Below are positions 10,062-18,508 of a stretch of DNA of 42,989 nucleotides, one piece after another. Under the pieces are notes generated by a model. The model did not search any database and had not been told where the DNA came from. It saw nothing but the letters and a program-made list of their open reading frames with translations. The number at the start of each line of letters is the position of its first letter. Within the stretch, counting starts at the first letter, position 1. Source of the DNA: BM520 sp964474455. Lineage in GTDB: Bacteria; Bacteroidota; Bacteroidia; Bacteroidales; BM520. The position numbers and the translations under genes were made by a program. The stretch is taken from NCBI GenBank assembly GCA_964474455.1, contig CAYYSU010000023.1, forward strand, positions 1-42,989. Direction: 5' to 3'.

Positions 10062-10097
10062 AAAAAAAAGCAGGATGCCATAAACGGACATCCTGCT
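10062..10097 (-). terminator. Rho-independent terminator after the 1762-residue mosaic gene
   Basis: Nine-base-pair perfect stem AGCAGGATG / CATCCTGCT (10069-10077 with 10089-10097) followed on the minus strand by eight T residues. It lies 22 bp past the stop codon at 10120. Confidence 0.9.
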
Positions 10098-10119
10098 TAG
10101 GTTTTATATCAGAAGATTT

Positions 10120-13100
10120 TTACTTCACAATAAGTTTTTTAATGATAGTATTTCCGCTTTCCTGATCTTTAAGGTTTAAGAAATATACACCTTTAGAGTT
10201 ATTGGAAAGGTCAACAATAATGGTTGACTCATTGCTAGTATTTGTATAAACTAATCCACCTGCTATATTGAATATTCGGATCTCTTTCATTGTTTCGTTG
10301 TTGGAAGCAATGTTGAAGATACCTGTTGAGGATGGGTTAGGATATACCGCAGCAGCAAATATCATATCTCCACTGATACCAACAGAGATATGGATATAAT
10401 CTGTTTCTGTTTTTGTATCAGAGCCATAATTATTTGTTGCAGTAAGAGTAACATCAAAGTCACCTCCATTAAGGTAAATCACACCTGGGTTCTGCTGAGT
10501 AGATGTTTCAGGATACCCACCTTCGAAGATCCAGTCCCATTGGGACGGCTCTTCAGTAGAGATGTCTGTAAACTGAACTGAAAGACCTGCTGATCCGCTT
10601 GTTATATCAGCTTCAAAGTTTGCTGTAGGAGCAGAAGGATAAACAGAGCAACCTGTTCCCGGGGTAGCATATATGTTGTCGTTGTTGCCATTAACAGCAG
10701 CAAGTTCCAAAGAAGCCCACCAGTTTTCGGCTACGTTGTTATCGTCGTCAGGATTACAAAGTGTTAATGAAGGTCCATTGCCATCGGCTTCAACAGGCCA
10801 GGGTTCCGAGTCAGAATATTCAACAATGTCAACAACTCTATCGGCGCTATTGCGCAGTTCTATGGTTTCACCACTGTTGCTGAGAGCTCCGGCAGTCCAC
10901 TGCATAGCTTCAACACCAAAAGTATTCATCATTGCATTGGCATTAATAGCGACGAGTTTATATTCACCTGATTCAATTACTACTTCAGGGAATTCAAATT
11001 CGAAGCCTTGCGAGAAGTAGTAACCTTCGAGATCAACAGTAACCACATCATTATTATATATTTCAACAAACTCAAGAGTATCATTACCTGACTCCGGTGG
11101 ATTGTACATAATTTCAGTAATAACAATGTTGAAAGCAGTGGTATCTACAACGGTAATAAAGTCAGTTTTTGTTTTAGTATCAGAACCAATAGAGTTGGTA
11201 GCTGTGAGAGAAACGGTAAATGTACCTGGAGATGTATATTGTATACCTGTTGGGTTCTGGCTGTTGGAAGTAGCCGGCGTAGCGCCTTCAAAGTTCCATT
11301 CCCAGCTTGTTGGATTGTTCAGCGAGAGGTCAGTGAAGTCTATGCCGGAACCGACAGGTATTGTTGTAATCGAAGCTTCAAAGTCAGCAATAGGCGCTGC
11401 AAGTGTGTCATTAACAGTAATGTACATTGCTTTTGTTTCTGTGCTTTCACCATATTCGTTGGTAACTGTGAGCATAACATCATACTGCCCGGGGTTAGTA
11501 TAAACTATTCCGGCCGGGTTCTGGTCGCTGCTTGCTTCAGGTGTAGCGCCATCGAAAGTCCAAGCCCAAGTTGTTGGTTCTCCGGTAGAGAGATCCGTAA
11601 AGTTCACGGCACCGCCCATGTCAATAATCGTTTGATCACCTTCAAAGTTAGCAATAGGCTCGAGGTTTCCACATCCTGCTCCGGGAGTAGCCCAGATAGT
11701 ATCGTTGTCAGCGTTGATTGCTGCAAATTCAGTTGAAGCCATCCAGTTTTCTGCTAAAGCATTATCCAGAGTTGGGTTACAGAAAGTGAGAGATGGTCCA
11801 AATCCGTCAGCAAGGGTGTCCCAAGGTAAGTTGTCATCATAATCCACATAATCGATAATTTGATCATGGATATCACGAATTTCAATAAGTTCACCACTGT
11901 TTTTTAGGCCACCGTTAGTCCACTGATATGAAGAAACACCGAAAGTGTTCTGCATAGCATCGGCATTTAAAGATACAACAAGATACTCTTGGGGTTGCAT
12001 AGTTAAAGCGGGGAAAGTATATTCAAATCCTGCTGAGAAATATATGCCTTCCAGGTCAATAACCTGTGCGGAAGCATTATAAAGCTCAACAAATTCCAGC
12101 GAGTCACTTCCTGACTCCGGTGGGTTGTACATAATCTCTGTGATAACAATTTCAGGGATGGCATATACACATCCGCCGTACGGGGTAGCCCATATAGTAT
12201 CACCGAATACAGATACGGCGAGGAATTCATTAGAGTCAGACCAGTTAGCAGGATCACTATTGTCACTGAGAGGATCGCAAAGCGTAATCGAAGAACCTAG
12301 CCCGGCAGCATTAAGAGGCCATGGTGATTCATTCTCATACTCAAAATAATCAATTATGAAACCGTTAGGATCTGTAAGTTCAATCTCTTCGCCGGTATTT
12401 TCGAGCCATCCTGAAGTCCATTCAATAGCGTCAAGGCCGAAGTTGAGCTGGAATGCGGCTGCATCAGCACAAAGTACAACGTAGTTTCCGGGTTCGAGGA
12501 TCATGTCAGGGAAAGAATATTCAATACCTTTTGAGAAGTAAACACCTTCCAGATCAATTGTTTCATCACCGACATTCTGTATTTCAATAAATTCAAGAAC
12601 ATCAAGACCAACCTCAGGAGAATCGTACATTACTTCTGTGATTACCAGATCTGTGACAGGGAATATACAGCCTGAGCCTGGCGTGGCATAGATAAGATCT
12701 CCGGCTTGGTTGGTTGCTGCCAACATAACAGATGCAGACCAGTTTTCACCCAGTGAGTTGTCGAGAGTAAAGTCGCAGAATCGTAATGAAGGGCCATCCC
12801 CATCAGGTTCTGTAGGCCATGGTGCATTGTCATCATAGGTAACAGAATTAACGGGAGTGTTGTACTGGTTCTTCAGAGTAATGGTTTCTCCGCCATTACT
12901 AAGACCACCAGAAACCCATTGAAACGCACCCTCATAGGCAAATGTGTGAACCATAGCCATGGAGTCGACAGCGGTAACAACATATTCACCGGGAGAGAGA
13001 ATAAAATCGGGGAAATAGACTTCAAAGGCATCAGTGATACGATATCCGTTGAGGTTTACGTCCGTGGAACCGTTGTTATATATTTCTACAAATTCCAGTG

Positions 13101-15408
13101 AATCGGTACCTGATTCCGGTGGATTATACATGATTTCCGTGATTAGCAAGTCGGGAATACCGGGAAATGTTAAGGTAGTGGTAACGGGGTCGGTTGAAGA
13201 GATCTGGAAGTCAGGACCGCTGGCTACCCAGTTGTGGTCAACGTCGTTAACACCCCATGCCCATGTATTAGAACCGCCGTCAACGATAAGGTCGAGAGTA
13301 ACAGTCCAGATATTGTCATCAGCAGTAACATCACCGTTAGTGCCATCATCGTAGAGAGCAGTGTGTTCCATTCCGTTGCCCCATGCCGGGTCGTATTGGC
13401 CATTTTCATCCCATGAGCCTTTGAGGAAGAATCCTGTAAAATGTTTGTTCTGGCTGTCATCAACGATGAACGTAACCTGAGCTGTTGGTGGCGGCGGTCC
13501 AGAAACCTCTGTAGTGTTTGTTGCGAAAGTATAGGTCATGGTAGTTTCGTCAGTACCATTGGATTGGAACCCAACGTTTCCACCAGTGCTTTGATCCCAG
13601 TTGTCATTAAATGTCACTTTGAATTCCCAGTTACCTTCAGGAATAAGTCCTGTCCAAGTGTAGATATCGTCACCTTCGGGGTCTGTCATCTCGCCTGCGG
13701 GGTTAGCAGGATCCCAGTTGTTCCCTTGTCCCATGGCTTCAAAGAAGCTACCTGCAACAGCGGGCATGCGATGGAATACCAGATCAGCCTCGATATTGGC
13801 TTTCCAGGTAATATCTTCATTTGCTCCCACAATGAAAACCTGGTTAGTTCCGGGGTAGTTTGGCTGCGACCAGTCGTCACCTTCAAGAAGTTTATATTCA
13901 TGCGATCCGGCACCGATACTTTTTGTTAGTTCATAAACGCCATTGGCGTTAAGATTCATGACGTAATCAGGGTCGGTGGTACTCCAACCGTTTATTGAGC
14001 CTACAATACGTGCAGCTGTAGGGATGGATTGTTGTACGCCGGTAATAAGTATATTATCAATTTCCCATGTGGAAGCAGCATCTGTTGTTGAGGTATATAC
14101 GAATGCGAGATAAACTGCGGTTCCATTATATGCAGATAGGTTTACTACACCACTGTTCTGCCATGTCCAACTTCCGGGAGACCAGACAGCAGATGTTGTA
14201 ATGTCATCCCATGTGAAGTCATTCGGGTTCCCTATTCCATCATAATCATTGGATACTTTAAGCGCCAAAGCAGGACCGGGATAGTTCATTGCTGTTTCAA
14301 ACCAACACATCTCACCTTCGTAATTATCAAAATTCATTGCTGGGGAGATAAGCCAGTCTTCATTTTCATTATTTCCCCCGGAATATCCTGACATTTTAGC
14401 ATATGTTTGACCTCCATAATTGTCCTGATACCAGGTTTGGTCGCCGATAACGCTGTATTGCGACCATGATCCGAGATCTGTCTCAAATCCCTCCTGATTA
14501 ATAATATCAGCGAAAGGGATGAATGATTTATCAGCACCTTCAGAGGTGCCTTCTGAATTAACTGCAACAACACGGAAGTGATATTCTGTGCCGTTGTTAA
14601 GCCCTGCGAGGTCGTATGTAACATCGGTATTAGAACCTGTTGTGGTGTTTGGATTAGCGTTTACTGTGTTACCGTAAGCATTAGTTTCACCATATTCAAA
14701 AGTGATAGTAGCTTCTGCACCGTTGGCCGAGACAGTCCCGTTGAGAGTAGCAGCACCGTTGGCAATGTTTGTAGCATCACCGGTAATGGCAGTAGGAGGG
14801 AAAGCACCGCCACCGCCACAATTGGCAATATGGAATCCAATGTAATTCCAAGTATTGCTGCCATATACTTCCCATTCCGAATTGGAAGTCGAAGTACCTG
14901 AAGAGATACTCCAGTCAGTTTGAGGCGAACAGATGGATGATTTACGAACAAGAGTGTGGTTTTCGGTAGCATTCGGAACCCCGGCAACTTCCCAACCTGA
15001 ACCAGGGTCATTGTCAGGATCACCAATAATATCGAGAAGGATATCATTTTTAAACAAGCCCATAGCATCATTACCATTGAAGTAACATATGGTGCTTGTA
15101 AGGTCTGTTTCGTCAAGGATTGTTTGAGCTGAGGATGCATGAGCAATAACAAATACCTCCCCGTTGCCAATATTACCGGTCAAATCTTCAACAGAGGTAC
15201 TCCAACCTTGACCATTGGTTGCTTTTTTAATCACATAAGGGGTTAGATCCACATCGGCACCTGTGCCATTATAAATTTCAATGTACTTGTTGTTTCCGGA
15301 GCCTTCGGCATACTCCGAGAAGAAGAGCTCGGTAGTTTGTGCCCAGGCTAATTGTCCTAAAGTGGCCAATACCGCCACCAACATAAAGAATCGGGTAAAA
15401 TTTTTCAT
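10120..15408 (-). CDS. Giant T9SS mosaic surface protein with lamin-tail, X25-like and PKD domains
   Basis: A 1762-residue secreted protein. Approximate order: signal peptide (1-23); N-terminal LTD (24-195, SEYAEGSGNNKYIEIYNG); FN3-like (200-297); choice-of-anchor J (303-462); a starch-binding or pullulanase X25/CBM20-like segment (465-750, with ARIVGSINGWS and YELTKSIGAGSHEYKLLEG); four further LTDs beginning near 757, 927, 1089 and 1425 (ITEIMYNPPESGxDxLEF); PKD domains near 1247, 1335 and 1590; T9SS type A sorting domain (about 1675-1762, VYPNPSSTGIFNIA, ending KKLIVK). The N-terminal 195 residues closely match the separate 224-residue protein encoded just upstream. No catalytic motif is seen. 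It could be an adhesin, matrix protein or glycan-binding factor. Strong terminator behind; single-gene transcript likely. Confidence 0.9.
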   Translation of the reverse strand: MKNFTRFFMLVAVLATLGQLAWAQTTELFFSEYAEGSGNNKYIEIYNGTGADVDLTPYVIKKATNGQGWSTSVEDLTGNIGNGEVFVIAHASSAQTILDETDLTSTICYFNGNDAMGLFKNDILLDIIGDPDNDPGSGWEVAGVPNATENHTLVRKSSICSPQTDWSISSGTSTSNSEWEVYGSNTWNYIGFHIANCGGGGAFPPTAITGDATNIANGAATLNGTVSANGAEATITFEYGETNAYGNTVNANPNTTTGSNTDVTYDLAGLNNGTEYHFRVVAVNSEGTSEGADKSFIPFADIINQEGFETDLGSWSQYSVIGDQTWYQDNYGGQTYAKMSGYSGGNNENEDWLISPAMNFDNYEGEMCWFETAMNYPGPALALKVSNDYDGIGNPNDFTWDDITTSAVWSPGSWTWQNSGVVNLSAYNGTAVYLAFVYTSTTDAASTWEIDNILITGVQQSIPTAARIVGSINGWSTTDPDYVMNLNANGVYELTKSIGAGSHEYKLLEGDDWSQPNYPGTNQVFIVGANEDITWKANIEADLVFHRMPAVAGSFFEAMGQGNNWDPANPAGEMTDPEGDDIYTWTGLIPEGNWEFKVTFNDNWDQSTGGNVGFQSNGTDETTMTYTFATNTTEVSGPPPPTAQVTFIVDDSQNKHFTGFFLKGSWDENGQYDPAWGNGMEHTALYDDGTNGDVTADDNIWTVTLDLIVDGGSNTWAWGVNDVDHNWVASGPDFQISSTDPVTTTLTFPGIPDLLITEIMYNPPESGTDSLEFVEIYNNGSTDVNLNGYRITDAFEVYFPDFILSPGEYVVTAVDSMAMVHTFAYEGAFQWVSGGLSNGGETITLKNQYNTPVNSVTYDDNAPWPTEPDGDGPSLRFCDFTLDNSLGENWSASVMLAATNQAGDLIYATPGSGCIFPVTDLVITEVMYDSPEVGLDVLEFIEIQNVGDETIDLEGVYFSKGIEYSFPDMILEPGNYVVLCADAAAFQLNFGLDAIEWTSGWLENTGEEIELTDPNGFIIDYFEYENESPWPLNAAGLGSSITLCDPLSDNSDPANWSDSNEFLAVSVFGDTIWATPYGGCVYAIPEIVITEIMYNPPESGSDSLEFVELYNASAQVIDLEGIYFSAGFEYTFPALTMQPQEYLVVSLNADAMQNTFGVSSYQWTNGGLKNSGELIEIRDIHDQIIDYVDYDDNLPWDTLADGFGPSLTFCNPTLDNALAENWMASTEFAAINADNDTIWATPGAGCGNLEPIANFEGDQTIIDMGGAVNFTDLSTGEPTTWAWTFDGATPEASSDQNPAGIVYTNPGQYDVMLTVTNEYGESTETKAMYITVNDTLAAPIADFEASITTIPVGSGIDFTDLSLNNPTSWEWNFEGATPATSNSQNPTGIQYTSPGTFTVSLTATNSIGSDTKTKTDFITVVDTTAFNIVITEIMYNPPESGNDTLEFVEIYNNDVVTVDLEGYYFSQGFEFEFPEVVIESGEYKLVAINANAMMNTFGVEAMQWTAGALSNSGETIELRNSADRVVDIVEYSDSEPWPVEADGNGPSLTLCNPDDDNNVAENWWASLELAAVNGNNDNIYATPGTGCSVYPSAPTANFEADITSGSAGLSVQFTDISTEEPSQWDWIFEGGYPETSTQQNPGVIYLNGGDFDVTLTATNNYGSDTKTETDYIHISVGISGDMIFAAAVYPNPSSTGIFNIASNNETMKEIRIFNIAGGLVYTNTSNESTIIVDLSNNSKGVYFLNLKDQESGNTIIKKLIVK
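14823..15408 (-). repeat. Duplicated LTD unit, copy 1 (partner at 15650-16253)
   Basis: Encodes residues 1-195 of the giant mosaic. It matches the preceding gene almost end to end in protein (shared NNKYIEIYNGTGADVDLT, NATxNHTLVRKS and SEW). It also matches clearly in DNA: CCATTATAAAT.TCAATGTACTT recurs near 15270 and 16109. Confidence 0.75.
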
Positions 15409-15460
15409 AAATATAAGAGGTTAGCGTTAATATTTATCATAATGATAATAGTTAGGAATA

Positions 15461-15468
15461 CAAATATC
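15461..15468 (-). promoter_or_regulatory. Weak -7-like element (GATATTTG)
   Basis: One mismatch to TAnnTTTG, 52 bp upstream of the giant mosaic gene. A 13-base palindrome (TATCAT-A-ATGATA) at 15434-15446 lies between it and the start codon. Weak evidence only. Confidence 0.2.
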
Positions 15469-15528
15469 GGTATTTTTCAGTTACCAGACTGTATCTATTA
15501 TCAACTTATGAATAATGAAAATGCAAAT

Positions 15529-15549
15529 AATTGTGTTGTGTTCACAATT
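15529..15549 (-). terminator. Possible weak terminator hairpin after the 224-residue LTD protein
   Basis: Seven-base stem AATTGTG / CACAATT with a seven-base loop, 30 bp past the stop codon at 15579. The downstream T tract is broken (ATTTGCATTTT), so termination may be partial and allow read-through into the paralogous giant gene. Confidence 0.35.
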
Positions 15550-15578
15550 GGTTGGAAAAAGATAAAAATGTGGTAGTG

Positions 15579-16253
15579 TTATTTTACGAGTTTTTTAATA
15601 ACGATGGCAGAGGAAGCAAAAAGCAGGATTAGCCATATGGCGTTAATTGGTACAGGAACACCACCGCATGTTGAAGTATGAGAGCCGATATTTGTCCAGT
15701 CATCCTCCGAAAGAACAGTCCATTCTGAATCAGCGGTAGAGGTTCCTGCGGATGCTGTCCAATCTGTAGTTGGAGAACAGACTGTGGACTTCCTCACAAG
15801 GGTATGGTTATACGTTGCGTTGGCAATACCTGCTACCGCCCAGCCTGAGCTTGGATTGCTAGTTGGGATGCCAATAATATCTATTAAAATGGTTGATTTA
15901 AAGAGCCCAACGGCATCATTTCCATTAAACCAGCCTCCTCCAGACTGAAAATCTGCTTCTGCCAGAATAGAAGCATCTGCACTTGAATGTGCCATAACAT
16001 ACACGTCATCGTTTGCAAGTGTTCCTGTTAAATTTAATTCTGTTGACCAATTGTTTTCGTTAAAAGCAAATTTAATAACATAATCTGTCAGATCCACATC
16101 AGCTCCTGTACCATTATAAATCTCAATGTACTTATTATTAGAGGAGCCTTCTGCATACTCAGAGATTATCAGGTCTGTAGTTTGTGCTGCAGAGCTAAAT
16201 GAAAAAAGAGCTATTATGCTACAAATCAAAGAAGTAACGCGTAAATTTTTCAT
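15579..16253 (-). CDS. Lamin-tail-domain protein with hydrophobic C-terminal sorting anchor
   Basis: Exported protein of 224 residues. It has a signal peptide (1-23, ending SSAAQ) and one LTD with flanking sequence (24-195), containing SEYAEGSSNNKYIEIYNG and NATYNHTLVRKS. The C-terminus is not a T9SS domain. It reads CGGVPVPINAIW, then a hydrophobic stretch LILLFASSAIVI, then KKLVK. This Pro-rich linker, membrane helix and basic tail has the layout of exosortase/PEP-CTERM-type or simple tail-anchor signals; I cannot assign it to a named class. The LTD is a close paralogue of the N-terminus of the giant T9SS protein just downstream, so the two share a passenger domain but carry different surface signals. 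A -7 box precedes it, and the dnaK terminator lies behind that. Confidence 0.85.
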   Translation of the reverse strand: MKNLRVTSLICSIIALFSFSSAAQTTDLIISEYAEGSSNNKYIEIYNGTGADVDLTDYVIKFAFNENNWSTELNLTGTLANDDVYVMAHSSADASILAEADFQSGGGWFNGNDAVGLFKSTILIDIIGIPTSNPSSGWAVAGIANATYNHTLVRKSTVCSPTTDWTASAGTSTADSEWTVLSEDDWTNIGSHTSTCGGVPVPINAIWLILLFASSAIVIKKLVK

Positions 16254-16284
16254 GAATACATTTTGTTAGTTAGATTTCTATGCA

Positions 16285-16292
16285 CAAACATA
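16285..16292 (-). promoter_or_regulatory. -7 promoter element (TATGTTTG) for the 224-residue LTD gene
   Basis: Exact TAnnTTTG on the minus strand, 31 bp upstream of the ATG at 16253 and downstream of the dnaK terminator. No clear -33 element. Confidence 0.4.
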
Positions 16293-16337
16293 AGTAATCA
16301 TTTCGAGAATATGGTATTTTTGGTATCGATAGTTTGC

Positions 16338-16373
16338 ATAAAAAAAGCCGGCAGGATTTTCCTGTCGGCTTTT
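16338..16373 (-). terminator. dnaK rho-independent terminator
   Basis: Thirteen-pair stem (AAAGCCGGCAGGA with TCCTGTCGGCTTT, one G-T pair) and a three-base loop, followed on the minus strand by a run of T. It lies about 22 bp beyond the dnaK stop codon. Confidence 0.9.
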
Positions 16374-16394
16374 GAAAACTAAAAAGATTATATG

Positions 16395-18311
16395 TTATTT
16401 CACCTCTTCAAAGTCAACGTCGGTAACTTCGTCTCCGCCGTTATTTTGTTGAGATTGTTGTTGTCCGGCATCAGGCCCTGGTTGAGCACCTTCGGCGCCT
16501 TGATTTTCCTGTGTTGCCTTGTATATCTCTTCACTGGCTGCCTGCCATGCAGTGTTAAGCTTTTCGCTGGCCGCATCAATGGAAGCAACATCCTGTGATT
16601 TATGAGCATCTTTAAGCTCCTGAAGAGCCGTCTCGATAGGTTCTTTTTTATCTGCAGGAACCTTATCGCCAAACTCTTTTAGTTGCTTTTCAGTTTGGAA
16701 AATCAATGCATCAGCATTATTGATTTTATCGATTTTCTCTTTTTCTTTTTTATCAGCTTCCGCATTGGCTTCTGCTTCAGCTTTCATTTTTTTGATCTCC
16801 TCATCAGAGAGACCTGAAGAAGCTTCTATACGGATATTCTGTGATTTGCCGGTTCCTTTATCTTTAGCAGTAACGTTGAGGATACCATTGGCATCGATAT
16901 CAAAGATCACTTCTATCTGGGGCACTCCTCGTGGAGCTGGAGGGATTCCGTCAAGGTGGAAACGGCCGATGCTTTTGTTTTGATTGGCCATAGGGCGTTC
17001 ACCCTGTAGTATATGAATTTCAACAGATGGCTGGTTGTCTGCTGCTGTGGAGAAGACCTCTGATTTTTTTGTAGGGATAGTAGTGTTCGACTCAATAAGT
17101 TTGGTGAACACACTTCCGAGAGTTTCGATACCAAGAGATAGTGGCGTTACATCAAGCAGAAGTACGTCTTTTACTTCACCTGTGAGTACTCCACCCTGTA
17201 TTGCAGCACCTACAGCTACCACCTCGTCAGGGTTAACCCCTTTAGAAGGCTTTTTGCCAAAGAATTGTTCAACTTTTTCCTGTATGGCAGGGATACGGGT
17301 AGATCCACCTACGAGTATAATTTCATCAATATCAGATACGTTCAATCCTGCATCACTAATAGATTTTTTACAAGGCTCCATTATAGCCCGTATCAGCGAG
17401 TCTGACATCTGTTCGAATTTAGCTCTTGAGAGAGTGCGAACGAGATGCTTAGGAATTCCATCTACAGGCATAATATATGGCAGGTTAATCTCTGTGGAGT
17501 TACTGCTGGAGAGTTCAATTTTCGCTTTTTCAGCAGCTTCTTTAAGGCGCTGTAGGGCCATAGGATCTTTACGAAGGTCTAAGTTCTCATCTGCGAGAAA
17601 CTCTTCTGCCAGCCAGTCGATAATAACCTGGTCGAAGTCGTCACCACCCAGGTGAGTATCCCCGTTAGTGGATTTCACTTCAAATACACCGTCACCAAGT
17701 TCCAGTATAGAGATGTCGAAAGTACCACCACCAAGGTCAAAAACAGCGATTTTGATATCACCGGATTTTTTATCCATACCATAAGCCAGAGATGCTGCGG
17801 TAGGCTCATTAATAATACGGCGTACTTTGAGTCCGGCGATTTCACCAGCTTCCTTAGTAGCCTGACGTTGTGAATCGGAGAAGTATGCAGGAACGGTAAT
17901 AACGGCTTCTGTTACTTCCTGACCCAGATAGTCTTCAGCAGTTTTCTTCATCTTCTGAAGAATAATAGCGCTGATTTCCTGGGGAGTGTATTTACGATCT
18001 TTAATTACTACTCGTGGAGTGTTATTATCACCCTTAACGACATTATAAGGAATGCGATTAACCTCTTTTGATACTCTGTCAAAGGTTTCACCCATAAAAC
18101 GTTTGATGGAGTATATTGTCTGTTGTGGGTTTGTAATCGCCTGACGTTTTGCAGGATCACCAACTTTTCGTTCTCCATTTTCTGTAAATGCTACAATTGA
18201 AGGTGTCGTTCTGTGGCCTTCAGAGTTTGGAATTACCACCGGTTCGTTACCTTCCATAACAGCAACACAGGAGTTGGTAGTTCCCAGGTCAATACCAATT
18301 ATTTTTCCCAT
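16395..18311 (-). CDS. dnaK: Molecular chaperone DnaK (Hsp70)
   Basis: Cytoplasmic ATP-dependent chaperone of 638 residues, a normal DnaK length. The nucleotide-binding domain (about 1-380) opens with IGIDLGTTNSCVAVMEG and contains the actin-fold signatures IFDLGGGTFD-type (AVFDLGGGTFDISILELG) and ILVGGSTRIPAIQ. The substrate-binding beta domain (about 390-505) includes LLLDVTPLSLGIETLG and NQPSVEIHILQGER. A helical lid and a Gln-rich tail ending DEVTDVDFEEVK follow, as in other bacterial DnaKs. No dnaJ or grpE lies nearby. The 197-bp upstream gap lacks the TAnnTTTG box seen before other genes but carries a 24-bp palindrome, suggesting separate control. Identification is certain. Confidence 0.99.
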   Translation of the reverse strand: MGKIIGIDLGTTNSCVAVMEGNEPVVIPNSEGHRTTPSIVAFTENGERKVGDPAKRQAITNPQQTIYSIKRFMGETFDRVSKEVNRIPYNVVKGDNNTPRVVIKDRKYTPQEISAIILQKMKKTAEDYLGQEVTEAVITVPAYFSDSQRQATKEAGEIAGLKVRRIINEPTAASLAYGMDKKSGDIKIAVFDLGGGTFDISILELGDGVFEVKSTNGDTHLGGDDFDQVIIDWLAEEFLADENLDLRKDPMALQRLKEAAEKAKIELSSSNSTEINLPYIMPVDGIPKHLVRTLSRAKFEQMSDSLIRAIMEPCKKSISDAGLNVSDIDEIILVGGSTRIPAIQEKVEQFFGKKPSKGVNPDEVVAVGAAIQGGVLTGEVKDVLLLDVTPLSLGIETLGSVFTKLIESNTTIPTKKSEVFSTAADNQPSVEIHILQGERPMANQNKSIGRFHLDGIPPAPRGVPQIEVIFDIDANGILNVTAKDKGTGKSQNIRIEASSGLSDEEIKKMKAEAEANAEADKKEKEKIDKINNADALIFQTEKQLKEFGDKVPADKKEPIETALQELKDAHKSQDVASIDAASEKLNTAWQAASEEIYKATQENQGAEGAQPGPDAGQQQSQQNNGGDEVTDVDFEEVK

Positions 18312-18400
18312 TATTTTATATTTTTTTAGATTAAACTCAATTTTTGTCTCTGGCTATGGTCAATGATTATGCCAAATGCCGGATGGCAATAAAAACAAAA

Positions 18401-18424
18401 TGCCGAAAACACGTATTTTCGACA
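18401..18424. promoter_or_regulatory. 24-bp imperfect palindrome upstream of dnaK
   Basis: Arms TGCCGAAAA and TTTTCGACA (eight of nine complementary) flank a centre of CACGTA that itself holds ACGT. It starts 90 bp upstream of the dnaK ATG. The spacing and sequence differ from CIRCE (TTAGCACTC-N9-GAGTGCTAA). It could be a regulator-binding site. A smaller TGCC-GGAT-GGCA hairpin lies at 18377-18388, next to it on the gene side. Confidence 0.4.
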
Positions 18425-18508
18425 TATATAGTTGTAAATCAGATGATTGACGTTTTTTTAACCCAATGACATATAGTGACAAATCGTCATAATATGTTAT
18501 TAAAAGAG

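Noticed and set aside
13441..13929. Plus-strand ORF of 162 codons opposite the giant mosaic gene
   Set aside because: Antisense shadow with no recognisable domain, inside a continuous minus-strand frame.
10120..15408. CRISPR-like or tandem DNA repeats
   Set aside because: The repeated segments are in-frame protein domains of 150 or more residues with diverged DNA, not short direct repeats with spacers.
17035..17655. Plus-strand ORF of 206 codons opposite dnaK
   Set aside because: Antisense shadow common in conserved dnaK genes; low-complexity Ser/Ile-rich translation and no start signal.
18312..18508. CIRCE element upstream of dnaK
   Set aside because: No TTAGCACTC-N9-GAGTGCTAA match; only a different palindrome is present.
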